Source: Thamnaconus septentrionalis
Lineage: Eukaryota > Chordata > Actinopteri > Tetraodontiformes > Monacanthidae
DNA length: 64,000 nt
Direction of reading: 5' to 3'
Assembly: GCA_009823395.1 (NCBI GenBank)
Contig: CM020507.1
Span: forward strand, 11,522,001 to 11,586,000
Shown: positions 9,701 through 18,682 of the stretch, one piece after another
Layout of the letters: every line of letters starts with the position of its first letter
Numbering within the stretch: position 1 is the stretch's first letter
Translations under genes and position numbers: made by a program
Notes under the pieces: generated by a model
What the model saw: the letters and a program-made list of their open reading frames with translations, nothing else
Databases searched by the model: none
What the model was told of the DNA's origin: nothing

Positions 9701-12627
9701 GCACGGGAACATATTCACACACAACCTTTAGCCAAGCTCTGGAACATTTTTGTGAATTTCTGCTTTCAAGTGAGTGAGGGAAAATGCATCCATGTACCTG
9801 TGGGGTGCCAGGCAAGATTCCGTACCACGGACTTTAACACAAATTGTCCAGTTTTCTGCCACTGGCAGTTCACCTTTTTGAAAATAAAAATAAAGACAAT
9901 ATTCCAGAAGGTCAATAATGACGAAGTCGGACAAGATCTAAGTAACCATAGCTCCCCTTGATTCCAGTATCAGTGGTTAGAAGTGCATAACAGCGGCGCA
10001 GCAGTGAGCTGCTGCTGACATGTGAGCCACATGTGATCAGTTAACACAGCCAACAGCCATGATCACAGGAAGCTCTGACTGCCAAACACACACAGTAGGC
10101 TGTGTAAAATACCATGGATATTTCCTGTGACATGTCATGATTAACAAAAGAAGTCTATTTGGCACTTGTATAAGCAAATCTTTGTATTGTAACCAAGCAT
10201 AAGAAAGGAGAAAAAAAGGAAAGCGTTGAACAACTTGGCCAGGATTTTGATGGTGAAGGAAGACAATATTTCAAGCCATAATACATTTATGACTTCTTAA
10301 TGACCCTATTTAACAAATTACAAATAAAATCATGCCCATCATCATAAATAAACATCATGACAAGATGGCAGGCTACTTACAGTGAGAGATGCCTCTTTTT
10401 GATCTTGAAGCTGAACAGGTTCAAATATACACACAATGCTTCCATAGGAAGCTGCAATCTGTCAAAGGAAAAACGGGCAGCGTGTCATTTGTATATTGAT
10501 GATTTATTTTCCAGACTACCAAAACTGATGAACTGTTGAATGATGAAATGATGATATGAGGAAAATTGTCTGAATTGTCTGGAGTCATTACAGACAATAA
10601 AGGATGAGAGTGAATCATCATGAATATCCACTTTGCTGCTACACAAACCTGGTGAGCATTACAAATAAGCATTCTGGAGGAAGTTGGTTGGAGGAATGCG
10701 AGGTTAGTGCTGGACCAAACAAAATTTATTAAATGTGTATATACTGTAAAAGCATTTTTTTTGACAAGAAACACTTTTTTCCTGCATATAATTTCAAATA
10801 TGAGATCTGTAAGAACCTTTCAAAAGCAATTGCGGCCTGTCGTCCAGATTTTCTTTTTTTTTTAATGTGCTTTAAGAAAAGGTACTAATTTAAAGATGCA
10901 TCCCACAAATTTGTATTAATGTGAGAGGAAGCAAAACTACTTGACCTCTTCTGCTTTCACATGCATCAGATGATTAGCTGAAATCTGAGGTAAGATTAAA
11001 AAAAAAGCAGCAGTTGAAGTTGAAGTGCAATTTGTTTGGACCCACTTAACTTTCATCAGTAGAATATAGGCACGCATGCAAACACGCGTTCATACAGAGA
11101 ACTTCAAAAGTATGGGCAAATTTCCTGATTAATATCCAAAATTTCCAGTTAAAGCCTGTGAACCTTTTTAGAAACATTTATCTAAACTGTGAGAGTATTT
11201 TAAGTTCTAAGTATTTTCTTACATTTGGTGTTTCAGAAAACCACTTCAACATTAAAACTGCTTGCGTCAGTTTTTTGTTGCTGTTGTTTTTCCAATTGAT
11301 CAGCCAACCGCAGAATTCAGAAACACTTTTCAACTTTACAACAGGTCTTTTGTTTGAGCTGTGCAGGCGAGACCATTTTGGGTCACCACAGAGATTATCG
11401 CTTGCACTGTGCTCGTCAGTGGACCTGCTGTACCGCTAGCTGCTTCTCAAGGGGATTTTCTCATCACTTGGGACGTCAATAACGGAAGATACAAAAAACA
11501 CTGATGCCTCAAATAGGGCAATAGAATTTTCTACCAATGAGCCTTGTCAAAAAGTGACCCTGAATCTTTTATGTGATCTAAAAAAAACATAACAATAAAA
11601 CAAACAAAAGAGAAAGGACTCCTTAGATTGGGAGCACGAAGTTGTTTGAATATGTCTGATATTGCTGTGACACCATGTGTCTTACCTGTCCACCCTGCAG
11701 TGAGCAATCAACACAGCCAACTTGGATGTTGCCATGTTTGGCCCCTGGGATGATCTGCAGTCGCTCAAAGTCACTGCCCAGAATCACCACATCACAACCT
11801 GAGGCGTAGGCCTGTCGAGAGGTGGAGGAGGTGGGGAAAGATGACTCTCAGAGAAAACTGCAAGGAGCGCTACTCAAACAGCCTCAAGCACGACTAACCA
11901 GGCCCGAAGAACAAATAGATGCGATTAAACTTCTATTATCTATTTCTGTGGCTCACGGAAGGAGAGCTTCACATAAGCTGTGATTCACTATGTATTGTGT
12001 CTACTTCACAGGCAGAGGAAGCTCAGAAATAGATCTCCTACTTTCCATCCTCTGAATAGCAAGGGAGCAGCACTGAATCGTGCTCACTTTGAGATCAGAG
12101 TGAAAAAGCAGCGAGCTGTTCTCTCTCCGTATTGCAGACATGTGGTACAGTTTTCATACAAAGTCCTGAGCGATGCTTACAACAAGAAAGTGCATTTTCA
12201 CTGTTAGGTAAGGCTGAAATGATGCAACAACTTAGATAAAACAATGGTGTTGGCAACAGTGAAAAGTGAAATGCAGAAAACAAGTTGTACTTGAAGTTAG
12301 AATCAACTTCGACAAAAAAAGAACAGGTAATCCCTTGAAATGTAACTTCTTTCTGATAGAGAAAGCACATTAAACTTTTCAGACTGGCTTTATAATTAAA
12401 AAGTATTAATTTAGACACTTGATAACCAAAGTCTATTGCTTAAGGATTACCTGTTAAGATGGACTCATCATTCTGGCCTTCCATTTATAATGAAAAATTA
12501 GGACAGAGGGAAATGTTTTGGGATTCCTGGAGTATCTTACCGTGAATGGCACACTGTTGACGCTGCCAACAGAGAAACAATTGTCTCCCGGGTTAACAGC
12601 CCCGGTGAGGACCTGATGGAGATTCAT
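598..12627 (-). CDS. dmxl1: dmxl1, DmX-like protein 1 (N-terminal 906 residues, partial)
   Basis: DMXL1 is a very large WD40 protein; with WDR7 it forms the rabconnectin-3 complex, which promotes assembly and regulation of the vesicular V-ATPase on endomembranes. Sixteen exons join in phase: 12627-12541, 11811-11686, 10458-10381, 9873-9798, 9694-9553, 9370-9304, 9057-8873, 8178-7974, 6457-6277, 5296-5120, 4961-4720, 3841-3124, 2279-2158, 1486-1397, 955-853, 717-598 (2,719 nt, 906 codons plus one base). All introns are GT/AG. The start is the ATG at 12627, giving MNLHQVLTGAVNPGD, the family N terminus. WD-type blades are visible at residues about 192-201 (DDCLLKVWY) and 254-273 (GAVCNVLLTC...VCRLWAET). 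Near residues 493-520 is the hallmark MDGSLLVWHVDWLDEYQPGM. The segment near residue 550 (YACNKNVDLAIQ) fits DMXL1, not DMXL2. The gene continues past position 1. Exon 9's acceptor is the one uncertain junction. Confidence 0.95.
853..955 (-). CDS. dmxl1: dmxl1 coding exon 15 (residues 833-866)
   Basis: This 103-nt exon encodes HGKETQLLHVFEEHLILGSE and a polar tail (SAPETPNSPQN). The HG-TQLLHVF-E-LIL pattern matches DMXL1 directly after the exon 14 segment. It leaves in phase 1 at gtatc. Confidence 0.92.
956..1396 (-). other. dmxl1 intron 14 with a short CAG/CTG repeat
   Basis: The intron lies between exons 14 and 15. It holds a small trinucleotide run (about six GCA units, 981-998 on the plus strand) next to the exon 15 acceptor. 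No other element is recognised. Confidence 0.7.
1397..1486 (-). CDS. dmxl1: dmxl1 coding exon 14 (residues 803-832)
   Basis: This 90-nt exon in phase 0 encodes KLVGGVFNIISQQSTAKPGC, then IIELDTITSF. The VFNI-SQQSTA-PGCII core is invariant in the family. The donor is gtaagt. Confidence 0.95.
1487..2157 (-). other. dmxl1 intron 13
   Basis: This is mostly AT-rich unique-looking sequence. No repeat family or exon is recognised. Confidence 0.6.
2158..2279 (-). CDS. dmxl1: dmxl1 coding exon 13 (residues 762-802)
   Basis: This 122-nt exon, entered in phase 1, encodes GVYCNSPSACFVASDGHSLR, then LYQAVIEAKTLLSELSNPEI. The NSPSACFVASDG motif is conserved in DMXL1. It ends TCG at gtaag. Confidence 0.95.
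2382..2779. mobile_element. hAT-type nonautonomous element fragment in dmxl1 intron 12
   Basis: The right end reads gtttgagaaccactg (2765-2779). Its complement, cagtggttctcaaac, is the classical hAT terminal inverted repeat. About 45 bases inward it shares ttcttcctccaaggtggggc with a second copy ending at 24494. The G run and GC-rich stretch at 2382-2440 look like internal element sequence. No matching left terminus is visible, so the element is truncated or its start is unresolved. Confidence 0.6.
3124..3841 (-). CDS. dmxl1: dmxl1 coding exon 12 (residues 523-761), largest exon
   Basis: This 718-nt exon encodes VSFVSRIPVAFPAGDA, a DMXL1-type segment (YACNKNVDLAIQHGRK), SIFTPNVLMISKHADGSLNQ, KSRYCGHRFHLNDLACHSLL and ELILWRVDPVGPLSLSGGVS, ending ANVAWLPTLIPSSCLG. 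The exon is GC-rich, unlike the flanking introns. This leaves long open antisense frames at 3182-3874 that are shadows, not genes. A Gly/Pro/Ala-rich linker after HNALRTPEADN is the poorly conserved part. Confidence 0.97.
3842..4719 (-). other. dmxl1 intron 11
   Basis: This is AT-rich unique-looking sequence. I see no exon or known repeat. Confidence 0.6.
4720..4961 (-). CDS. dmxl1: dmxl1 coding exon 11 (residues 442-522)
   Basis: This 242-nt exon opens with a long acidic stretch (EPEDEENLDEEE). It continues HQVDVLLEEWNKSADVLFSI and HPMDGSLLVWHVDWLDEYQP, close to invariant in the family. It ends RQAQ at gtagg in phase 0. Confidence 0.96.
5120..5296 (-). CDS. dmxl1: dmxl1 coding exon 10 (residues 383-441)
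   Basis: This 177-nt exon encodes DIPLLPSISSLS, an acidic linker, then FTVHWLNNKELHFALAMEVF and LQQLRGSLEQ. The HWLNNKELHF motif is diagnostic for DMXL proteins and the DIPLLPS lead is DMXL1-like. It leaves in phase 1 at gtacc. Confidence 0.95.
5297..6276 (-). other. dmxl1 intron 9
   Basis: This is an AT-rich intron between exons 9 and 10 with no recognised element. Confidence 0.6.
6277..6457 (-). CDS. dmxl1: dmxl1 coding exon 9 (residues 323-382), acceptor uncertain
   Basis: The 3' half encodes ANALCHFHIAASINPAT, the conserved DMXL1 segment, followed by one base and the donor gttaga. Two phase-0 acceptors are possible. One is ttattacag, with the exon starting at 6457. The other is gtttcag, with the exon starting at 6406, 51 nt shorter. 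The first 17 codons of the longer form show no obvious similarity to mammals, so the shorter form may be correct. Confidence 0.85.
6458..7973 (-). other. dmxl1 intron 8, largest intron of the window part
   Basis: This intron separates exons 8 and 9, where mammalian DMXL1 has a basic RR-rich segment that I could not find here. Several acceptor-like sites (near 6930, 7530 and 7690) lead into stops or unrelated peptides. A small extra exon is possible but not seen. Confidence 0.5.
7974..8178 (-). CDS. dmxl1: dmxl1 coding exon 8 (residues 254-322)
   Basis: This 205-nt exon encodes RGAVCNVLLTCCKDSVCRLW, then AETLLPGDNLL, a strongly conserved WD blade of DMXL1. It then runs into an Asn/Gly/Lys-rich loop with little similarity to mammals. 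It ends GEE at the donor gtaag in phase 0. Confidence 0.94.
8179..8872 (-). other. dmxl1 intron 7
   Basis: I see no exon or known repeat in this AT-rich intron. Confidence 0.6.
8873..9057 (-). CDS. dmxl1: dmxl1 coding exon 7 (residues 193-253)
   Basis: This 185-nt exon begins DDCLLKVWY, the end of the WD blade started in exon 6. It then has a variable loop and closes with TFSFIYLAHPRSVTGFSWRK and TSKYMP, which is nearly invariant in DMXL proteins. It leaves in phase 2 at the donor gtatgg. Confidence 0.95.
9103..9237. repeat. degenerate ATCT tetranucleotide microsatellite in dmxl1 intron 6
   Basis: The stretch is built from interrupted tatc/atct units (atctatctattgtatctatc and variants), decayed by substitutions. 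It fills most of the 246-bp intron between exons 6 and 7. Confidence 0.8.
9304..9370 (-). CDS. dmxl1: dmxl1 coding exon 6 (residues 170-192)
   Basis: This 67-nt exon encodes KTASPVSLMKFSPDGEFFAT, then AGQ. The FSPDGEFFATAG motif is a classical WD40 strand. Mammals have K where this sequence has Q at the last position before DDCLLKVW. Confidence 0.94.
9553..9694 (-). CDS. dmxl1: dmxl1 coding exon 5 (residues 123-169)
   Basis: The exon is 142 nt, entered in phase 1 and left in phase 2. It encodes GSSLLTGADSLQLWSHVD, a variable acidic loop, then the end of a WD blade (VWRCTWQSK). The intron to exon 4 is only 103 bp. Confidence 0.93.
9798..9873 (-). CDS. dmxl1: dmxl1 coding exon 4 (residues 98-122)
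   Basis: This 76-nt exon encodes VNCQWQKTGQFVLKSVVRN, then LAWHPT, and leaves one base for the next exon. The QWQKTGQF and N-LAW-PTG pattern is the family's second WD segment. The donor is gtaca. Confidence 0.92.
9874..10380 (-). other. dmxl1 intron 3
   Basis: This intron lies between exons 3 and 4. No element is recognised. Confidence 0.6.
10381..10458 (-). CDS. dmxl1: dmxl1 coding exon 3 (residues 72-97)
   Basis: The exon has 26 codons in phase 0. It begins IAASYGSIVCIFEPV, matching the conserved IAASYG-IFEP strand. The last ten residues (LQDQKEASLT region) are a variable loop. The donor is gtaag. Confidence 0.92.
10459..11685 (-). other. dmxl1 intron 2
   Basis: This intron lies between exons 2 and 3. 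It is AT-rich with homopolymer T and A runs. No exon or known repeat is recognised. Confidence 0.6.
11686..11811 (-). CDS. dmxl1: dmxl1 coding exon 2 (residues 30-71)
   Basis: The exon has 42 codons, phase 0 at both ends, with acceptor gacag and donor gtaag. It encodes AYASGCDVVILGSDFERLQI, then IPGAKHGNIQVGCVDC, which is the first beta-propeller blade of the DmX family. The AKHGNIQVGCVDC form is the DMXL1 version. Confidence 0.95.
11812..12540 (-). other. dmxl1 intron 1
   Basis: This intron lies between coding exons 1 and 2. No exon or known repeat is recognised. Confidence 0.6.
12541..12627 (-). CDS. dmxl1: dmxl1 coding exon 1 (residues 1-29)
   Basis: This exon encodes MNLHQVLTGAVNPGDNCFSV and a further nine residues. 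It ends in ACG followed by the donor gtaag. The first 15 residues are essentially the invariant DMXL start. The same frame is closed upstream by a TAA at 12639-12637, only three codons before this ATG, so this ATG is the start. Confidence 0.95.
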
Positions 12628-12754
12628 GACTCTGCTTTATAGGCGGCCAGTGCTCCCTCGTCCTCTTCTCCCCTCTCTCACCCCTTCCAGGTAAGGTTCA
12701 TTGGCAAACATGAGAAGGGTGTGTTCATCCTCACACAAAGCCTGTAATTCCGCT
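12628..12754 (-). other. dmxl1: candidate dmxl1 5' UTR part of the start-codon exon
   Basis: A very good acceptor (a long pyrimidine-rich tract ending ctagtctgcag, cut at 12755/12754) lies 127 nt upstream of the DMXL1 ATG. It would join the start-codon exon to an upstream exon ending at 13634. A TATAAA at 12641-12636 is too close to the ATG to be a promoter box for this start. The splice is inferred from sequence only. Confidence 0.5.
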
Positions 12755-13656
12755 CTGCAGACTAGCTGGTTGGGAGGGCAGGAAAAGAGATGGAAACAGA
12801 GAAAACACTGCATCACGCATCAATCAATGTCCCATCTTTTAATTTCTGTGTTCGCTCACAAGGGGACGATTGAAAATCAAATAAACACTCTGAAAGTGCC
12901 TTAAATGTAATGCTTGTGGGAATATAACATAGAAACCATGTGGCTGCCTGAAGATTAGGTTTACATCTTACAACAACAAAACGAAGCCGGTTGATCCACA
13001 TTAGTGAGTGCACATTCTTTGTCCCCAGACACTTGCTGCTGGGGCTGAGACGCCAGAGGAAACAAGACAACACCCGGAGTGCAAACAAACACCTGTAACC
13101 TGACAGTTATTATGTGTCTTTGGGGCGCAAGATGCCGTTAATGCGTATGACGCTCATCGATGGCAAGACACGTCACAACTGGTCATTCACGGCAACAGTT
13201 CGACTTGGCTGCACGGTTTGCTGACGAAGAGGTGTAACGAAGGTAGATACACGCCCTGTAACGCCATCTAACCACGCCAACAGTCATGTTAGAGACATTT
13301 AATAGCTGGTCAGCGAGTCCGTTTCTGCCCGAGTTGTTCTGTCACAACTCACGTGATAATGTTTCACGGGCAGCGTAGCAAATACCGACTGACACCGCAA
13401 CAGTGTCACCCGATTATGATAACCCATATTAGAGTAAACTAAACGACTCGATGATTTGAAACAAATTTGATCTGCCTCAGCAAGAAAGAAAACCAAAAAC
13501 ACTATCTGTTTATCATTCCTAGTAAACGCTAGCTTCACTTAGCTGTCAAGTTCAGCTAGCCACCGCTGCAGTTGGACCTCAACAACACAAACCGTGACAC
13601 CAATAATGTGACGAGTGACGAGCAGCGACTTACGAGCACAGCTTGTTTTCCCTCAT
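12637..13656 (-). CDS. possible spliced upstream open reading frame, 46 codons, ahead of dmxl1
   Basis: If exon 13634 is spliced to 12754, an ATG at 13656 (G at -3) opens 23 nt in the first exon. It continues 118 nt in the second, to TAA at 12639-12637. The peptide starts MRENKLCSAELQALCEDEHT, continues LLMFANEPYLEG, and ends in a basic Arg/Gly tail. It is in the same frame as DMXL1, separated from the main ATG by the stop and three codons. It is either a regulatory upstream frame or, if the internal donor gtgaga at about 12682 is used, an alternative first exon that would join exon 2 in phase 0. The peptide matches nothing I recognise. Confidence 0.3.
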
Positions 13657-13740
13657 GACTCGTGCACGCAACGGTTGCAATCGCTTCTTCTCACTTTCCT
13701 CGGATATTGTAAGCTGGCCGACGTCTACGTTCGGTGTCCT
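13634..13740 (-). other. dmxl1: candidate dmxl1 upstream exon 1 (5' end not defined)
   Basis: Reading the minus strand, the sequence gtgctc is followed by a consensus donor gtaagt at 13633. This sits in the CpG-containing region where the promoter is expected. The upper boundary at 13740 is arbitrary because the transcription start cannot be read from sequence. Confidence 0.45.
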
Positions 13741-14040
13741 GCGTTAGCCAGCCTTTAGCGCGTACGGGCACTTGAAGCTCTATTTCAGCGAGCTACTAAG
13801 CTAGAAGACTAGCCGTGTGTCACCTATGACACACACGTACCGTCGTACGATATGTTCAGTCTGTTCGCAAATGCGACCGACCCTTGGGTGTCCTCACAAA
13901 ATGCTAGCCATGCGATGGAGCCAGCCTCCTTCCAAGGTTAGCAAATATAACGCTTCCGAGGAAGTTTTTCCTTGTGTTGAAGATGTGTCATGATTGTGAC
14001 GATGCTGCCGCAATGCATCATGGAGCTTGTAGTTCAATTT
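13741..14040 (-). promoter_or_regulatory. dmxl1: dmxl1 promoter region
   Basis: This is a CpG-containing, TATA-less segment just upstream of the candidate first exon. It has an ETS-like cttccgaggaagt (13952-13964) and a ZNF143/THAP11-like site at 14010-14034. CpG density falls sharply beyond 14060, where the sequence becomes AT-rich. Confidence 0.6.
14010..14034 (-). promoter_or_regulatory. ZNF143/THAP11 (SBS)-type promoter motif
   Basis: On the minus strand it reads actacaagctccatgatgca followed by ttgc. This fits the known housekeeping promoter motif ACTACAnnTCCCAnnATGC with small deviations. These sites typically lie close to transcription starts of broadly expressed genes, as expected for dmxl1. 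Confidence 0.65.
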
Positions 14041-17000
14041 CGGTCGGGTGGACGTGCTGTCGCCCAGTCGCGGGTTGTTGTTGTTTTGGTTTTTTTTGAA
14101 GAATGAAACTACTAAACTCCCTAATTTTTAAGTTTTTAAAATGTAGTATTAAGTGCTAAATGTATATTTTATTACCAATTAAACTTTAGACTTGTTACTA
14201 AAATGCAATAAAATGCCCCAGCAGTCAATCCACACAGTCAAACTGAGTTATTTACGTAAGTAACATAATAGCATGCGTAATAAAATTGTCCGCATGCTCT
14301 CACTTTAATTAGCATAATTCAACACAGGTTCAACACAGTTGGATTACTTCAAATATTACCTAAAGTAACCAGACGATGTCGCTCTTGCTTAACAGATTTA
14401 TCAAGGGTTAGGAACCAAACCGTTGGACTAACCTTTGAGCTTTACATTTTTCTATCTTTAAAATAAATCAATCGCATTGTCTTTATGTCTTACGTCTATT
14501 CAATGTGAAATATGATTTACTTTATTCACAGTATTTTTCGAGATATTACACTAATTCAATTTAATGGTAAAACAAATGCAAATGGGTAAAAGAAAAAGAG
14601 GATTGCGGGTTTGAGGGCTTCAGCCTCAATTGAGGCGTGTAGATATAAATGGGACAGACACTGGACATAAAAAATTAAAATTCCCAACTTGTCAGTTACA
14701 TTTAAAAAGGTTGGTGACATTTATTGTCACGGCAGTTGGGATGATGGAAATGTTGACTTCCCAAGCAGGAAGTGGGTCAGCATTATTAAAGATGTATCCT
14801 CATAGTATAACTACTAAATATTGCATACGCAGTATTCCTTTTGGACTCACACTCATGACCATTCTTTCACTGAAGGTCACACTAAAAAATAAGCTGGGCT
14901 ATTTTCTTCTAAGGCTCAAACTCACATCTATCACATAATTAGATTAGCCCCCTACCACCATTTCTGTTCAGTTCCTTTCTCACGTATCCGGTCTACCATC
15001 TCCGTTCACCGCTGCAGGGTTTTCAAATAAAATTCACTTGCTGGCAAAGTTTAAAAAAAGAAAAAAAGAAAAGGTAATTGTCATTTCCTTTTGAGGCAAG
15101 TGCCATAAAAGAAAACTCAGAGTTTCATAGTTCCTTCACTGCACTCACTGAGTTGAATTTTATATATTGACCCTGGTACAGTGTTGCAGCTTTTACTTCG
15201 AATATATGACATGAATATCTCAATATGGTCTTCATAGCAACAGCAGAAGTTCTTGTTTGTGTCCTGTAGAGCGCAGCTGTATTTCATACTGCCAGTTCTG
15301 TGACAGGCTGGTACCAAAAATGTAATATTTTATTTTGCAATTTGTTAAAGTGCATCTCCCCCCCGCTACCCCAATCTCCCCAATCACAGTATTCAGTTGA
15401 TATCTGCAAATGTTGCTGCAATTTCCCAGCCTTGCCACCAATTAAAGTCCATCTTGTCTGTAATTGTAGTCTTAAATTGTCAGTCCATCGTTGCTTCCAC
15501 TATTTGGTCTTTTGATTTAGTGTATTTAAATCGATTCCCAATCTATCAAGGTGATTTGTTGTTTTGCTGTTTAATATGTTTGTTCTTGTACCTGTGCCTA
15601 AACCCAATCATATTGTGTGGGAAGAGAAGACAAAGAGAAGAGTTGAAGTGAAACAAACGACCCAAATAAAAAAAAGAAAAAAAAAGGATAGCTTTTTTCA
15701 GATGTTTCAAAAGTTCTTGATAATTGATAAATGTATTATGTATGCTTTCTTATTGGTTATTTATCTCGCTGTGTTGACTCTGGAATAAACAAAGCAACTT
15801 GTCAAGGGTGCAGCCCCACCCTCACCCTAAAATAGCTTGGATTGGCTTGAGAATGTGTGAAACTCTGAGTGCATAAGAAGCAGTGAGATAATCTGCACAA
15901 ATAGGCAGATGTTATCTTGCATCCAGTGTTGAAAAAAAAATGATGAGAAGGAATTAAAATAATCTAATTTCTTTTGAAAAACCCAAGACACAAGATGGCA
16001 GTATTGAAGCACATTAAAACTGACACACTGACTAGTTTAGAGCTCTTGGACTTGGTTGCATTATACTTCTTTTCATTTCAGTTTCCCAACATGTGAGATT
16101 AGCAGGCTATTCAAGAACGCATCCCAAGCCTCTGACAAGCACAGTTTTGTTAGTCATGTAAATTTCAGTTTTAAAACGACCAACTTCATGATTATCAAGG
16201 TTGGGTCCTGCTCTGGAGAACAGGAACCGAGCCCCAGCTGCATTAGAAGCTTGACTCAGTCCTAATGCATAATCCATGAGTTTTCATATTTCCCCTGAAA
16301 TTTGAGTTGTCTCTTTGAAGTGTTTTGTGGTATTATTATAGCGCGGTTTGACGAGTAATAATGTTGATTTCTTGTACGAGCTGTAATTACTGGATCCAGA
16401 GGTAGCATGGCGATGCCAAAATGGGCTTGAAGTTTGAACTGTGGCTGTGCTTTGATGTTCCACGAGTGAGGGGTGGCGGGGGCAAGCGGAGCAGCTTTTC
16501 CACACAAGAAAATATCCACAAGTTGCTGCACATTCTTTCCCCAAAGACGGAGGGAATGAGTAGTCAACCCTAATGACACTTAATGGCAAATATAACATCT
16601 TTTCTTTTCTTAAAGGAGAGCATAGCCGGTGTAGCATTTGGCTTCATGGTAAATGCTCTCATCGCAAGGTAATTATGTGTATCTATGAACACTCATCAAA
16701 TGATAAGCTCCCATTATGTTCCACGTGCAAAAGTGCGGCGCTTGGCATAATGGGCTTTGTTTGTACTTGGTAAACCAAAACCAGCTGCGCTGCACTGCAT
16801 GATAATGCTGTTTTTGTTGGTGCCATCGCTGACAGAGACTCTCCGCATTTGTAATCTGCCGGCGCCTCCCCACTCGGCACGACGACTTCAACGCTGTCCT
16901 ACATTTCTGCGCGATGCTGCGACCCCGGTGTCTAAGTGTCCTCCTCGGCTGCGAGTGGCGTCGAGGCGGCTGGAGGTGCGTCAGGGCATTTTGTCCTAGA

Positions 17001-18424
17001 AGCACACGGTCGGCCGCGTGTGGTGAAGCTCTGCACACATCAGCGCGCTTGTCCCTTTTCTCTGCAAGGGCAGGTCAACACGTGTGTCCTTGCATGAGGT
17101 GCTCTGCACCTCTGCACGGGCGTAGTTCTGCAGCCTGTGAAACAGCCGGAGTCAGGCATTGCCGTCAGAGGAAGAGGGGTTAGCGTGCAGGCGGCAGGAT
17201 ATCTCATCGTGCTGCCGCTGCTGCACCCATTTCCTTCAGCTCTTCCCAGCAGTCAGCTGCAGTGAGAGGTCAGCAGGGGTCGAGCAGGCCCCTCCCTCTA
17301 TCATTATCCTTCCATCACCTGCCACCCACCCACCCTCTGCTGACAACAGAACTTCCCCCCGTCCCCCTTCAGCCCTCGCTCTCACCGCCGACTTCAGCCC
17401 TTCGTGATCTCTCACCCCTTGTCTTTTTCCTCCTTTATGATTTTCCCATCTTTTTACTCTCCATCTGTTCCCCCCGTCTCACTCCCCGATTGGCCTTTTT
17501 ATTTGTCACTTTTCACTTTTTTAGGTGTTAGCTGCATTTTTTTCACATAAGCTCAGGAAACTCCGGGTTCTGTCACTCGAAGACCTTTTGTTGAGGCTGC
17601 AGCTGATCTCTGGATCGCTCGAGAGACAGCGCACACCCACTGCTGCCTTTGCAGACCGATTCCTTTCACACGAAGAACTCTGTCGAATTTTGAGCCAGAG
17701 GGAGGCTTAATGTGTGTCAGAAATGCAGTGTAAATCTGGGGCATACGGCAATGCAATATAGATGTAATGTCACCATGAATATTCTATGATGCACAACAGC
17801 GTACAGTAGCGTAGCAGAATAATGGGAATTGGCTGAAGTGTACAACAAATGTGAAAATTCAGTGTCCCTCATATTCCGTGTCATATTATTTTGACAGCAG
17901 TGGGTTTAAAGGGTCTTCTGTTGAGCACTTTGCAACTGTTGTTTACTGACTTTGATAAATAAGTGCTCTATTACATAGCGTATTTACTTAAAAAAAACAT
18001 TCAAAGTGTCTCAATATATCAATACTTGCAGATCACAAAATGAAATTCACAATGTTTCTCCTGCAACTCCACTTGTTTTTGGGAACGGAGACGCTCTGCG
18101 GTTCACACGAATATGAGCTGGATTTACCTCGATTTGTTCTGACACTGTTTGAGCTGCAGGTCGCTTCATCATCAGATGCTTTGGCTTCGCTTTTTTGTCT
18201 CGCTGCCTCCTTCTGTCTTAAGGCATTTAGAGTGAACGTCCTTAATGAGGACCCAGGGTAACATCTGATAGCAAATCAGATGGAGTGGAGAGACGGGGTG
18301 GATGAAAAACACAGGTATTTTGTCTCCTGTCAGAATTGCACTGCTGCATGATAATATTCTAATCTGGAGAGAAAGGAAGTGCAAGGCTGAATGATTTGGA
18401 TTGAATGATACAAGTTGGGTGAAA
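14041..18424. other. intergenic, no gene recognised
   Basis: From 14041 to about 16250 the DNA is AT-rich with no coding signal. At 16840-17180 it becomes GC-richer with several short open frames that match nothing known. At 17285-17480 there is a long C/T-rich tract. None of the frames shows family motifs or convincing splice architecture. Confidence 0.55.
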
Positions 18425-18682
18425 ACACGGTGGTGCAGTGGTGGTTAGCAGTGTTGGCTCACAGCAATACGTTCATGGGTTTGATTCCTGCTCCTCGGGC
18501 CTAATTGGCGACTCTAAATTGTCTTCTGGTGAAAGTGTCCTGTTAGTCTCTTATGGCCCTGCAATAAACTGCCAACTTGTCCCGGGTGTCCCCTGCTGTC
18601 AGCCCAAGACAGCGGGAACACAGCTTGGTCCGTGACCCTGAGTGCAGGATAAGCGGTGATAGAAAGCGAATGGACGTATGGA
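18425..18682 (+). repeat. tRNA-like dispersed repeat common in teleosts
   Basis: The order of blocks is typical of a very common fish repeat. It opens acacggtggtgcagtggtgg, then ctcacagcaa, then a B-box-like gggtttgattcctgc. Next come ttggcgactctaaattg and ccctgcaataaactgcca, and it ends gcaggataagcggtgatag and gaatggacgtatgg. Several internal segments are shortened and base changes are frequent, so this is an old copy. Confidence 0.8.
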
